64,000 nt of DNA from Flammeovirga pectinis (GCF_003970675.1 NZ_CP034562.1:4535501-4599500); one strand, 5' to 3'; positions 55,034-64,000 are shown, counted from the stretch's first letter. The notes: a model not told the origin generated them from the sequence alone. Made by a program: numbers and translations.

Positions 55034-55411
55034 ATGAAATTTAAAAGCTATTACTTCTTCTTTTTTATACTGTTTTTCAGTATTGCTTTCATTTTAAACA
55101 ATTATTACCGACCCTATATTTATACAAATAATATTAATGATTTTGGTTTAGCAGATATGGCTAGTAATCTATTTTTCATACCAATAGGTTGTGTTTTTTT
55201 CTGGATGCTATCAAAAACAATGACAAAGAAAACAAAAGAACTAGATGTTATTATCTCCTTTGTTTTACTTTCACTACATGAGGCTTTAAGTTATTTTATC
55301 CCTTTTCTAGGCGTATTTGACTTCAAAGATATTTTAGCTCTATTTATTGGGGCAGTGATTGCTTTTTATATCCAAAAAAACACCACCACAAATGCTCTAA
55401 AACATTCGTAA
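55034..55411 (+). CDS. VanZ-like small membrane protein
   Basis: A 125-residue membrane protein with four hydrophobic segments and a GVFDFKDILALFIGAVIAFY tail that resembles the end of VanZ-like proteins, in which an Asp-containing turn precedes the last helix. Before the IS4 insertion its ATG overlapped the stop of the CPBP protease gene (ATGA), so it was the last gene of that operon; its ATG is intact but now follows the IS4 repeat. Function unknown. Confidence 0.6.
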   Translation: MKFKSYYFFFFILFFSIAFILNNYYRPYIYTNNINDFGLADMASNLFFIPIGCVFFWMLSKTMTKKTKELDVIISFVLLSLHEALSYFIPFLGVFDFKDILALFIGAVIAFYIQKNTTTNALKHS

Positions 55412-55443
55412 TGGTGTTTTCAATATATCTTTTAAAAAGGAAA

Positions 55444-56715
55444 CTAAGCCTTCACCAATTGTCCTTTGTTGACAATCGCTATTGCTTTACCTTTTAATTC
55501 TTTGCCTATAAATGGAGAGTTATTTGATTTCGATTGAATATCATTTTCTGTAAAAGTCCAAGAAGTTTCTGGAGCGAATACTGTAAGACAAGCTTTTGCA
55601 CCTTCCTCTAATTTTGGTTCTTCAATCTTTAAAATTTTTCTAGGTGATGTTGTCAATTTATCAATGATAAGATCTACAGAAATATCTTTTGGTAAATTTG
55701 AAATGATAGAAGCAAAAGCTGTTTCTAAACCTAAAATACCACCATCAGCTAAATCAAATTCTAAACGTTTAGATTCTGTATCTAAAGGTGTATGTGATGA
55801 TACAATTACATCAATTGTTCCATCTCTAAGTCCTTCCCAAATTGCTTCTATATCATTTTTTGATCTAAACGGAGGAATCACTTTCTTAAAAGTATCAAAG
55901 TCAGAAAGGTCTTCGTCTGTAAATGCTACCTGATGTGCAGCAATATCACAAGTTACTTCTAAGCCTTCTGCTTTTGCCTTGCGAATTAAATCTACAGATT
56001 CAGCTGCAGAAATATTTGCAAAATGTACTCTACCACCTGTATAAGTTAGTAAAGAGATAATTTTTTGAATAGCCAGCCATTCTGCAACATTAGGAATACC
56101 TCTTGTACCCATCAAAGTACTTGGAATACCTTCGTTCATATGCCCATCATTATTTAGCGTCTTTTCATCAGCTAATTCAATCATAAGACCATCAAAACCT
56201 TGCATGTACATAATAGCTCTTTTAACCACGCCCAAATGCCAAGAAGAATGAGTTCCATCTGTAAAAGCTACTGCTCCTGCATTGTGCATATCTGTCACCT
56301 CATTCATTTCCTCTCCTTTACAATCTTTAGTTAGTGCACCCATAGGATGCAATTGTACAGGTTGAAATAAGCTCATTTGCTTTACAAAATGAATACTTTC
56401 TTTGGATTGAATAACAGGTTTAGTATTTGGTAATGTTGCTACATCCGTAAAACCGCCAAAAGCTGCTGCTTTACATAAAGAAGCTATATCCTCTTTAAAT
56501 TCTTCTCCTGGCTCATTAAGTGAAGACCTCATATCAAACCATCCTGTAGAAACCCAAAGGTTGTCTCCTACAATATTCTCTGCATTAGGTGCATCTATAC
56601 TAGAAGTTGAAATTGTTTGGATAGTTCCATCTTTAATTAAGATAGATACACTTTTATTATGGTAAGGTGATGTTGCGTTTGAAACTCGAACATTACTAAG
56701 CAAAACTTCTTTCAT
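55444..56715 (-). CDS. Dihydroorotase homologue lacking metal ligands
   Basis: A 423-residue amidohydrolase of the dihydroorotase (PyrC) family from the ATG at 56715 (a TTG at 56730 adds five residues). The normal metal motif D-M-H-V-H-L-R-E-P-G is here D-M-R-S-S-L-N-E-P-G (Asp61 to Gly70), so both zinc histidines and the substrate arginine are changed. The normal TDHAP segment is SSHTP, losing the catalytic aspartate (Ser307). It should not be an active dihydroorotase. Such inactive homologues are known to serve as structural partners of aspartate transcarbamoylase. No pyrB gene is in the window. Confidence 0.87.
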   Translation of the reverse strand: MKEVLLSNVRVSNATSPYHNKSVSILIKDGTIQTISTSSIDAPNAENIVGDNLWVSTGWFDMRSSLNEPGEEFKEDIASLCKAAAFGGFTDVATLPNTKPVIQSKESIHFVKQMSLFQPVQLHPMGALTKDCKGEEMNEVTDMHNAGAVAFTDGTHSSWHLGVVKRAIMYMQGFDGLMIELADEKTLNNDGHMNEGIPSTLMGTRGIPNVAEWLAIQKIISLLTYTGGRVHFANISAAESVDLIRKAKAEGLEVTCDIAAHQVAFTDEDLSDFDTFKKVIPPFRSKNDIEAIWEGLRDGTIDVIVSSHTPLDTESKRLEFDLADGGILGLETAFASIISNLPKDISVDLIIDKLTTSPRKILKIEEPKLEEGAKACLTVFAPETSWTFTENDIQSKSNNSPFIGKELKGKAIAIVNKGQLVKA

Positions 56716-56867
56716 GGCGATATAACTCAAAAAGATCTTCTATTTTTTTTCTTGGTTAATGCACTTTAGGTACAGAATGTACCTAGAAATAAGGAGTAAC
56801 CGAACAAATGTAAGATCAAAAAATTATTTTATAAAAATTTTAGTCGAAACAAATTATAAAAATAAAA

Positions 56868-56896
56868 AAAAGAGACATTTTTCAATGTCTCTTTTC
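56868..56896 (-). terminator. Hairpin terminator
   Basis: Stem AGAGACATT / AATGTCTCT with an A run to the left (T on the minus strand); ends the STAS/RsbW operon. Confidence 0.78.
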
Positions 56897-56909
56897 TTTT
56901 AAAATGAAT

Positions 56910-57320
56910 TCAAAGCTGTTTAACTAGCCTACAGACTTGATGGTCTCCAACTTGTACAACTTGAACTGCATCCATAATATTTTTTACTAATCTTAATCCC
57001 ATTCCACCTTTACGGTGTTCTTTTATTACATCATTAATAGTTGGGGATTGATAGGCTTTAATATCAAAAGCTTCTCCGTCGTCTTTAATCTCAATAACAA
57101 CACCTTTTGTATCAATAGTTGTTGTTACGGTCACTTCAATTTCTTTGGTAGCATCGCAGTTGTTAGAATGGATCATTCTATTTGCACAAACTTCATCTAC
57201 AGCTACAACAATCATGTCTCGTTTAGAAATAGGTACACTGTATCCCTCCAATGACGAAAGTATAAACTCTCGTATCGTATGTAAATTGGCGGTTTCACAG
57301 TTAACTTTGGTTCTAAACAT
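56910..57320 (-). CDS. RsbW-like anti-sigma kinase (HATPase)
   Basis: A 136-residue GHKL ATPase of the anti-sigma regulatory type. N-box VAVDEVCANRMIHSN (Glu-x3-Asn-x3-His), G1 EIKDDGEAFD, and G2 GGMGLRLVKNIMD are present. In this family the protein binds a sigma factor and phosphorylates its STAS antagonist. It overlaps by 8 bases with the upstream STAS gene, forming a two-gene partner-switching unit. No sigma factor gene is adjacent, so the target is unknown. Confidence 0.88.
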   Translation of the reverse strand: MFRTKVNCETANLHTIREFILSSLEGYSVPISKRDMIVVAVDEVCANRMIHSNNCDATKEIEVTVTTTIDTKGVVIEIKDDGEAFDIKAYQSPTINDVIKEHRKGGMGLRLVKNIMDAVQVVQVGDHQVCRLVKQL

Positions 57321-57669
57321 TACTGCTTTGAATAATTTTTGTGGCTTCTTCTTTATTTGCTGCCAAGTTTAAAAATTGATCTACACCTAAGATTTCTAAT
57401 ACACTTCTAATGTTGGCTCCTACATTGTAGAGTACCATTCCGATTTTTTCTGTTTCTATTTCATCTAATCTAGATGTAAAAACACCAATACCTGCAGAAG
57501 AAATGTATGTTAACCCTGCGCAATTGATTAATAACTTCTTATCGCCACGATCAATGCATTCTTGAAGTGTTGTATCTAAATCAACAGAAGAACTTGCATC
57601 TAATTCACCGACGACATCAATAAAAGTGTAATCATTTTCTTGTACAACATTAACGTCAACTTTGGTCAT
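57313..57669 (-). CDS. STAS-domain anti-sigma antagonist
   Basis: A 118-residue STAS protein, the partner of the overlapping RsbW-like kinase gene. Conserved LTYISSAGIGVFTS loop with Ser58 at the expected phosphorylation position. Starts LVTK-less: the ATG gives MTKVDVNVVQ. This is the second STAS protein in the window; the first, at 20977, has no adjacent kinase. Confidence 0.88.
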   Translation of the reverse strand: MTKVDVNVVQENDYTFIDVVGELDASSSVDLDTTLQECIDRGDKKLLINCAGLTYISSAGIGVFTSRLDEIETEKIGMVLYNVGANIRSVLEILGVDQFLNLAANKEEATKIIQSSNV

Positions 57670-57807
57670 TCTATATACGGTTTAACTTCATTAAGGTTTC
57701 CCTTAAAGAGATATTTTTTTACATTTTTTTAAAAAACATACAATAAAGGTTATAGAAATCTAAATCTACACGCTCTATTGTATGTTTAATTTACACTATT
57801 ATTCTTA

Positions 57808-58854
57808 TTAAAGAATCAACATTGCATCACCGTAACTTAAGAAACGGTACTTTTCTTTTATTGCTTCTTCGTAAGCTTGCATCATTAAATCGTAACCACC
57901 AAAAGCAGCAGCCATCATTAATAATGTAGATTTTGGTTTATGAAAACCAGTAACCATAGAAGATACAATTTTAAAGTCGTAAGGAGGGAAGATAAATTTA
58001 TCTGTCCAGCCTTCATTTGCTTTTAATGTATTTGATGCAGAAACAGAAGTTTCAAGAGAACGAAGTGCAGTTGTACCAATAGCACAAATATTCTTCTTTT
58101 CTTCTAATGCTTTGTTTACCACAGTAACAGTTTCTCCGTCTACTTCGTAGTGTTCAGAGTCCATTTTATGTTTTGTCAAATCTTCCACATCTACATCTCT
58201 AAAAGCACCTAAGCCTACATGTAGTGTAATTGGAGTCATTTCTACACTCTTAATTTCTAAACGTTTAGCAATTTGAGGTGTAAAGTGTAAACCAGCAGAA
58301 GGAGCTGCAACAGCACCTTTCTTTTCTGCGAATATTGTTTGGTAACGATCTCTATCAGAAGCTTCCGCTTCACGTTCTAAATCTCTTGGAATAGGTGTTT
58401 CTCCTAATTCCTCAATTGTTTTGTAGAATTCTTCATCTTCTCCATCTACTAAGAAACGAATAGTTCTACCTCTTGAAGTTGTATTATCAATAACTTCAGC
58501 AACTAAGCTACCATCACCGAAATACAATTTATTACCTACACGAATTTTACGAGCAGGGTCAACTAAAACATCCCATAAATGAGATTCTTTATTTAGTTCA
58601 CGAAGTAAGAAAACTTCAATTTTAGCACCTGTCTTTTCTTTATTACCATAAAGGCGAGCAGGGAAAACTTTGGTATTGTTCATTACCAAAACATCGCCCT
58701 CATCAAAATAATCTACGATGTCTTTGAACATTTTATGTTCAATTTTGCCTGTAGCACGGTGAAGTACCATCAAACGAGACTCATCACGATTTTCCGCTGG
58801 ATATTGAGCGATTAGATCTGTTGGTAGATCAAACTGAAATTGGGATAGCTTCAT
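57808..58854 (-). CDS. queA: tRNA preQ1(34) S-adenosylmethionine ribosyltransferase-isomerase
   Basis: A 348-residue QueA, which transfers the ribosyl part of S-adenosylmethionine to preQ1 at the wobble position of tRNA, making epoxyqueuosine. Family landmarks: [21 protein letters not shown] at the N-terminus (cited partly: [12 protein letters not shown]), [27 protein letters not shown] and HVGLGAF. Full length. Single gene; no riboswitch seen in the upstream 190 bases. Confidence 0.96.
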   Translation of the reverse strand: MKLSQFQFDLPTDLIAQYPAENRDESRLMVLHRATGKIEHKMFKDIVDYFDEGDVLVMNNTKVFPARLYGNKEKTGAKIEVFLLRELNKESHLWDVLVDPARKIRVGNKLYFGDGSLVAEVIDNTTSRGRTIRFLVDGEDEEFYKTIEELGETPIPRDLEREAEASDRDRYQTIFAEKKGAVAAPSAGLHFTPQIAKRLEIKSVEMTPITLHVGLGAFRDVDVEDLTKHKMDSEHYEVDGETVTVVNKALEEKKNICAIGTTALRSLETSVSASNTLKANEGWTDKFIFPPYDFKIVSSMVTGFHKPKSTLLMMAAAFGGYDLMMQAYEEAIKEKYRFLSYGDAMLIL

Positions 58855-59040
58855 GGAATGAAATTACGTATTATATTCTATCTATAAATATCGATATATA
58901 TCTTAACTTTACTTAATACACACAAAATGCGTACCTTGAAAATCAAGACAGTAAATTTAACAAATAAAGATTAGATAATTTCCAAACAATCTTTTAGATA
59001 CAGGATTTATTATCAATTTTCTATCATTTTTTCGATAAAC

Positions 59041-60291
59041 ATGCTTTTTCTAAGACTTTTTTTTGAAAGTTTTCGGTTTGCAGTACATGCACTGAAAGAA
59101 AATATACTAAGAACAATCCTCTCATTACTAGGAGTTACGATTGGTATTTTTGCAATTATTGCCATATTCACTTTGGTAGATGCACTCAACAACGGAATAC
59201 AGGGTAGCCTTTCTGTTTTTGGTGATAAAGTTGTTTATGTTGGTAAATGGCCTTTTTCTTTTGGAGAAGGGGAGTATCCTTGGTGGAAATACTACAGAAG
59301 ACCTAGCCCTAATGAAAGTGAGTATAAATTTATTCAAGAGAATGCAAAGTGGGTTAAATCCATTGCTATTTATGAAGCAAAAGGTGGCAATACTTTTCAA
59401 TACAGAAATAATAGTTTTGAAGATGGCAAAATTGTGGGTGCTTCTTATGAGTACAATAAAATCAATTCTATGCCTATTGGAGATGGTAGATACTTCACTA
59501 CAAACGAAATGTCTTCTGGTGTACAAAAAGCAGTTATTGGTTTTGAGGTAGCCAAACAATTATTCCCAAGGGGTGATGCTTTAGGGAAAATGATTAAAAC
59601 AAAAGGACAAAAATTTTTAATAATTGGGATTTTCGAAAAACAAGGTGAAAGTTTAATACCTACACCTAGTAACGATGAACTCGTTTTAATTCCATATCAT
59701 TCTTTTATAAAAATTTACGCCTCTAAAGGCAGATGGGTTTCTACTAATCTAATTGCAAAAGGATACGATCGTGATACTGATATGGGAGAAATTCTAGCAG
59801 AATTAAGAGGGTTACTAAGGATAAAAAGAGGCTTACGACCTAAAGATGATGACAACTTTGCATTAAATAGAACAGATGCTATTGTAGAATTTATTGATAA
59901 AATAACTGGATCCTTAAAAATTGCTGGAGGAATAATTGGTATGTTTTCTATACTTGTAGGCGGCTTTAGTATTGCCAATATTATGTTCGTATCGGTAAAA
60001 GAAAGAACATCCCAAATTGGAATTCAGAAGGCACTTGGTGCTAAAAACTACTTTATTCTACTTCAGTTTTTATGTGAATCTATGTTTTTAAGTTTCTTTG
60101 GTGGTATTGGTGGTTTATTTCTAGTCTCCTTACTATCGTTACTTTCTACAGAAGTTTTTGTGATAACATTAAACTTTCAAAACTTAATTATTGGCTTAGG
60201 TATTTCTGCTTTTGTTGGTATTATTTCGGGTTTAGCTCCAGCAATATCTGCTGCAAAGATGGACCCTGTTGAAGCTATGAGAGCTTCTTAA
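59041..60291 (+). CDS. MacB-like ABC transporter permease
   Basis: A 416-residue FtsX/MacB-type permease: an N-terminal membrane helix (about 18-45, RTILSLLGVTIGIFAIIAI), a periplasmic domain (about 50-270), and three C-terminal helices (from about 290; GGFSIANIMFVSVKERTSQI marks the FtsX domain). Ends DPVEAMRAS, typical of the family. Its ATPase partner is not in the window. Followed by the RecD-like helicase gene after 19 bases, so perhaps co-transcribed. Confidence 0.92.
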   Translation: MLFLRLFFESFRFAVHALKENILRTILSLLGVTIGIFAIIAIFTLVDALNNGIQGSLSVFGDKVVYVGKWPFSFGEGEYPWWKYYRRPSPNESEYKFIQENAKWVKSIAIYEAKGGNTFQYRNNSFEDGKIVGASYEYNKINSMPIGDGRYFTTNEMSSGVQKAVIGFEVAKQLFPRGDALGKMIKTKGQKFLIIGIFEKQGESLIPTPSNDELVLIPYHSFIKIYASKGRWVSTNLIAKGYDRDTDMGEILAELRGLLRIKRGLRPKDDDNFALNRTDAIVEFIDKITGSLKIAGGIIGMFSILVGGFSIANIMFVSVKERTSQIGIQKALGAKNYFILLQFLCESMFLSFFGGIGGLFLVSLLSLLSTEVFVITLNFQNLIIGLGISAFVGIISGLAPAISAAKMDPVEAMRAS

Positions 60292-60310
60292 ATATAACTA
60301 GAATACAGTA

Positions 60311-61720
60311 ATGATCACACCTTCAGAACGTATAAGTGCCTCATTCCCTTTTGAACCTACAAATGGGCAAAAAACGCTTTTCGAGTTACTCGATGATTTT
60401 GTTTTAGAAAAAAGTACACGTAGAAATACATTTTTATTAAAAGGTTATGCCGGTACAGGTAAAACATCTGTATTAACTGCTTTCTCTAACATTCTACGGT
60501 TCTATAGTTATAAGCCGATTATGTTGGCACCTACGGGGCGAGCGGCTAAGGTGATGTCTTCTTATGCCAAAAGAAAAGCATTTACTATCCATCGTATCAT
60601 TTTTAATCAAAGTGAAGATCCTGATACAGGTATTCTTCAATTTCAACGACAAAAAAATACGGCTCAAAATACTGTTTATATAATAGATGAAGCTTCTATG
60701 GTAGACGATCAGTCTCATCCTGGTGGAGAAGGTTTATTATCATCATTAATAAATTATGTATTTGAAGATCCAAAATCTAATAATAAATTATTTCTAGTAG
60801 GAGACTCTGCTCAGCTTCCTCCCGTAAAACAAGAAATTAGTCCTGCTTTAGACGAGGTGTATTTACAAAATGTATTTCGCTTAAATGTAAAAAGCTTAGA
60901 GCTTACAGAGGTAGTTAGACAGGCTTCTGAGTCTGGAATTTTATACAATGCCACAACACTAAGGAATGCTTTAATTTCGCAACAAGATATAAAGTTTACT
61001 ACTTCCCCTTTTTCTGATATTTACAAAATGGGATCAGACAAATTAGAAGATGGTTTACTCTATGGATATGATAAATACGGCATCGAAAATACTGTAATTA
61101 TTACGCGTTCAAATAGAGCCGCAACACAATACAACCAATATATAAGAAGGCAAATTCATTATAGAGAAGAAGAGCTTGATGCTGGAGATTATCTTATGAT
61201 TGTTAGAAATAATTATTTTTGGTTAGATGATGATTCCCCTGCCGGTTTTCTTGCAAATGGTGAATTTATTGAGGTGACAAGTGTTGGTGGAGTAGAAGAG
61301 AAGTATGGTTTCCGTTTTTGTGATATCCGTTTCAGACTTCTTGATTATGCAGACCACCCCACTGTTGAAGCTAAAATTATTTTAGATACATTGCACTCTT
61401 TTACTCCTCAGTTAGAAAGAGAAGAAAATAGAAAATTATACAATGCTGTTTTAGAAGAACATTCAGAAATTGCAGATAAAAGAATAAGACTAAAAAGAAT
61501 TAGAGAAGATGAATATCTGAATGCCTTACAGGTAAAATTTTCTTATGCCTTAACATGTCATAAATCTCAGGGTGGGCAATGGGATGCTATATTTGTAGAT
61601 ATAGGTTTTATTAGAGACGATATGGTAGATACTGATTTTATAAGGTGGCAATATACTGCTATTACAAGAGCTAAATCAGAATTGTTTTTAATGAATTACC
61701 CCGATAAATTTTTTAAGTAA
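60311..61720 (+). CDS. RecD-like DNA helicase
   Basis: A 469-residue superfamily 1 helicase. Walker A GYAGTGKT (45-52), Walker B VYIIDEASMVDD, motif III DSAQLPPV and, near the end, the UvrD-C2-type SYALTCHKSQGGQWDAIFVD with a final arginine (TAITRAKSELF). This is the compact RecD2-like type without a RecBC complex, used in DNA repair. 19 bases after the ABC permease gene. Confidence 0.92.
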   Translation: MITPSERISASFPFEPTNGQKTLFELLDDFVLEKSTRRNTFLLKGYAGTGKTSVLTAFSNILRFYSYKPIMLAPTGRAAKVMSSYAKRKAFTIHRIIFNQSEDPDTGILQFQRQKNTAQNTVYIIDEASMVDDQSHPGGEGLLSSLINYVFEDPKSNNKLFLVGDSAQLPPVKQEISPALDEVYLQNVFRLNVKSLELTEVVRQASESGILYNATTLRNALISQQDIKFTTSPFSDIYKMGSDKLEDGLLYGYDKYGIENTVIITRSNRAATQYNQYIRRQIHYREEELDAGDYLMIVRNNYFWLDDDSPAGFLANGEFIEVTSVGGVEEKYGFRFCDIRFRLLDYADHPTVEAKIILDTLHSFTPQLEREENRKLYNAVLEEHSEIADKRIRLKRIREDEYLNALQVKFSYALTCHKSQGGQWDAIFVDIGFIRDDMVDTDFIRWQYTAITRAKSELFLMNYPDKFFK

Positions 61721-61790
61721 AAAACTTTTTGTCACTTTCATTTTTAGTATATTACTGTAATACTTTTAATATTAACATTAATCCATTAAA

Positions 61791-62396
61791 ATGAGCCCTC
61801 TCTATTCTAAAGTCCTTTCTATCTACGAACAGCTTAAATTAAGGTATCGATTAATTAATCAGTCTAACCCTAAATTGGTTGTTGGAAGTTCTTATATTTT
61901 CCAAGAAGGTTGGATACCTAGTGATATACATGCTCTAAATATTCTAAAAGAAAAAGATTGGGAAAGCTACTTCAACAGAGGATCTATTAAAAATATTTTA
62001 GGAGAACATGTTTGGGAACATCTTCATCCAAAAGAAGGTTTAATTGCTGCTTCTAATTGCTTTTCTTACCTAAAGAAAGGAGGTATCTTAAGAATTGCAG
62101 TTCCAGATGGTTATCATCAAAGTGCTGATTATATAAAAAAAGTAGAGCCTGGAGGAACGGGTGCAGGTGCTGATGATCATAAAATTCTTTATAATTATCA
62201 AAGCCTAGAAAAAATGTTGCAAGAAGCTGGTTTCACCACAAGAAGGCTTGAATATTTTGATGAATCACATCAGTTTCATCAAAATCCATGGAAAGAAGAA
62301 AATGGATATATCCAGCGTTCATTAAATAATGACCGACGTAATTCTGATGGAAAACCAAACTTTACATCTTTAATAATTGATGGAATAAAGAATTAA
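61791..62396 (+). CDS. SAM-dependent methyltransferase-like protein
   Basis: A 201-residue class I methyltransferase-like protein. KLVVGSSYIFQEGWIPSDIH near residue 29 takes the place of the usual GxGxG motif I, and LGEHVWEHL (about 70-78) then LKKGGILRIAVPDGY match motifs of the putative COG4627-type methyltransferases. Substrate unknown. Own promoter region and terminator suggest a single gene. Confidence 0.72.
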   Translation: MSPLYSKVLSIYEQLKLRYRLINQSNPKLVVGSSYIFQEGWIPSDIHALNILKEKDWESYFNRGSIKNILGEHVWEHLHPKEGLIAASNCFSYLKKGGILRIAVPDGYHQSADYIKKVEPGGTGAGADDHKILYNYQSLEKMLQEAGFTTRRLEYFDESHQFHQNPWKEENGYIQRSLNNDRRNSDGKPNFTSLIIDGIKN

Positions 62397-62428
62397 AAAA
62401 ACCACCAAAGTAATACCTTGGTGGTTTC
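62396..62428. terminator. Bidirectional terminator
   Basis: Stem AAACCACCAA / TTGGTGGTTT with flanking A and T, between convergent genes. Confidence 0.82.
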
Positions 62429-62468
62429 AAGAATAGACTTCTCTATTCATTATTCATTTTAAATTCAA

Positions 62469-64000
62469 TTATTTTTTCATCAATTTATTATATGTTTTTA
62501 CAGTACCATTTATTGATATTGTATAGATATGAATACCATTAGATAGTGGTGCTAAATCTACATTTAATTCATGATTTCCATTACTTAAAGTACCCATCGA
62601 AATTATTTTTTCAACTACTCCATTCAAATTAAAAATCTGAATAACTACATCACCTTGTTGAGGTAAAGTAAAAGTAAAAGTTGTTTTATTAATTACTGGG
62701 TTTGGATAATTTCTTAGATTAATTTTTTCTAAGATATCCTTATCAACAGCCGTTGGTAATTCTTCTTCCTCTTCCTCTACTACATCTTTTTCAGATACAT
62801 CAACAACAAGCATTGTCATTCCAGAAGCACCATGTACATCTGTAGCTATTAATGCTACTTCTGTAACACCTTCTACTAAGCCAAGAATTGCAAACTGCCC
62901 TTGAGACATTGATGCCATTACTTTTCCATCATCAGAAGCAGCAATTCCAAAAGTTAATGCATCTTCATCTTCATCAGAGAATATTACTGATGGATCAAGG
63001 AAAGTAGGTGTATTATCTAAGAATAAGAACAATGTATCTTGCTCAATAGCAATTGGTGCTCTATTTACATCACTAACAAGTACCTCTATTTGAGTTGAAG
63101 TCGATACGCCATGCTCATCTGTAGCAGTTACATCCAATACATAATCACCTGCACTTTCATAATCTGTTGTTAAATTGATAAATAAAGTATCATTGCTTGT
63201 TGATGTACTCTTTACTAAAACATTCTCCTCAATATTAAATGTTATAGCATGACCTTCTATGTCATGAGCTACTACCTTAATCATTTTCTCAGATGCTTCG
63301 TCCATTTCTACCATTGATGGTAATTCTATAAATTCAGGAGCAGTGTTTGATGTTAATGAAGTAACAACTACTTCTACTTCAGCAGTTTTATCATTACTCA
63401 TAAATTTAAACATTGCTTCTTCATAAGAAGAAATAGTATTTGATGGACTAAAAGTAACATCAATTTTTTCTGAACTTCCTGCTGTAACTGTTCCTTCAAA
63501 AGAAGATAAAGTAACCCAAGGAGCAATCTTTGCTGACTGATGTAAAGCATTCATCCATAGTAATAATGGGAATCTATTATCTGTTGTTACATCTAACCAT
63601 GTACCATTTGCTTCTATATATGAAATATCAGACATAGTTTCTGCTGACTCTACAAAACCTTGAGGTCTAGCAGGACCAAATGGATATGTAATAATCATAT
63701 AAATCGTTTCACCTGGGTAAAATTGTATAGCTTTATTTAACTCAAATGTTAGTAAACTACCTTCTAGATCATCAAAAGCTGTTTCTGTTAAGAATGACTG
63801 TTGATGTAAAACAGTAGGATTGTCAATATCACCAACACCAACTGTAATCATTAATTCAGCATTTGCTAAACCTGCAGGAACATACCATGTAGAAACATGA
63901 GATAAGTTAAACCCTGTGTTAGGTGCTTTGAACTTTGTTAATGTACTAAAGCCATTTGCTCCATAACCAATTCCTCCAGCTTTTTCATAACCTTTGAAAT
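62469..64000 (-). CDS. T9SS-secreted protein, 5' part beyond the window
   Basis: The frame is open to the right edge; the first in-window ATG (63851) is internal, since in-frame sequence such as AGGIGYGANGFSTLTKFKAP continues upstream of it. The visible part (about 510 residues) has a beta-rich segment, cadherin/PKD-like domains (VVAHDIEGHAITFNIE, VTATDEHGVSTSTQIEVLV, and a third with IFSDEDEDALTFG), a Glu-rich linker (VVEEEEEELP) and a type IX sorting domain beginning NLRNYPNPVINKTTFTFTLP. The catalytic part, if any, is outside. The arrangement is typical of secreted proteases or adhesins of Bacteroidota; the enzyme class cannot be told from here. Confidence 0.8.
   Translation of the reverse strand, partial: FKGYEKAGGIGYGANGFSTLTKFKAPNTGFNLSHVSTWYVPAGLANAELMITVGVGDIDNPTVLHQQSFLTETAFDDLEGSLLTFELNKAIQFYPGETIYMIITYPFGPARPQGFVESAETMSDISYIEANGTWLDVTTDNRFPLLLWMNALHQSAKIAPWVTLSSFEGTVTAGSSEKIDVTFSPSNTISSYEEAMFKFMSNDKTAEVEVVVTSLTSNTAPEFIELPSMVEMDEASEKMIKVVAHDIEGHAITFNIEENVLVKSTSTSNDTLFINLTTDYESAGDYVLDVTATDEHGVSTSTQIEVLVSDVNRAPIAIEQDTLFLFLDNTPTFLDPSVIFSDEDEDALTFGIAASDDGKVMASMSQGQFAILGLVEGVTEVALIATDVHGASGMTMLVVDVSEKDVVEEEEEELPTAVDKDILEKINLRNYPNPVINKTTFTFTLPQQGDVVIQIFNLNGVVEKIISMGTLSNGNHELNVDLAPLSNGIHIYTISINGTVKTYNKLMKK

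Overview
The window is about 64 kb of AT-rich DNA (roughly one-third G+C) from a Bacteroidota chromosome, most likely a marine, polysaccharide-degrading member of the Cytophagales (a Flammeovirga-like organism; this is inference). The evidence is C-terminal type IX secretion sorting domains on large multi-modular glycosidases, a TonB-dependent receptor with an N-terminal carboxypeptidase-like domain, lipoproteins with acidic residues after the lipobox cysteine, sulfatases, Bacteroidota-type promoters (TAnnTTTG -7 boxes) and 7TMR-DISM signalling. No rRNA, tRNA or CRISPR was seen, and there is no SusC/SusD pair.

Layout. 0-5 kb: a GH53 galactanase lipoprotein, a beta-helix protein, small membrane and secreted proteins, and a SEC-C protein. 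5-10 kb: a transposon relic, then a TonB-dependent receptor followed by a MINPP-type histidine phosphatase, a probable inositol-phosphate (phytate) uptake pair. 10-16 kb: an unknown protein, an AraC regulator divergent from a clavaminate-synthase-like 2-oxoglutarate oxygenase and an AEC transporter, and a surface lipoprotein. 16-21 kb: an AraC regulator with a small membrane protein, a sulfatase, a small lipoprotein and an alpha/beta hydrolase; two identically built direct-repeat operators suggest one regulon. 21-28 kb: STAS protein, small secreted proteins, an outer-membrane protein, TetR, an exported HAD hydrolase, PanE-like reductase, and a 7-transmembrane sensor fused to a transposase-type DNA-binding module. 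28-41 kb: a 1961-residue GH81 laminarinase, an Ntn-hydrolase/outer-membrane pair, DUF5996 and DUF434 proteins, a second sulfatase and an AhpD-like protein. 41-43 kb: a small membrane protein beside a decayed gene and short repeats. 43-51 kb: a GH9 cellulase, a divergent AraC regulator, ahpC and ahpF. 51-55.4 kb: an IS5-type element, then a membrane protein/DUF922 protease/CPBP protease/VanZ-like gene string interrupted by an IS4 element. 55-64 kb: a dihydroorotase homologue lacking metal ligands, an RsbW/STAS partner-switching pair, queA, an ABC permease, a RecD-like helicase, a methyltransferase, and the 3' part of a T9SS-secreted protein running off the right edge.

Main points for follow-up: (1) the 7TMR-DISM receptor fused to an IS1595-type zinc ribbon and HTH without the DDE domain, with a 29-bp palindrome between it and the GH81 gene; (2) the twin AraC operators (TTCAACT repeats 21 bp apart, each 19 bases from a -7 box); (3) the IS4 insertion, whose 9-bp target duplication shows it split an ATGA-coupled gene pair; (4) the metal-site-less dihydroorotase; (5) the receptor/MINPP pair.
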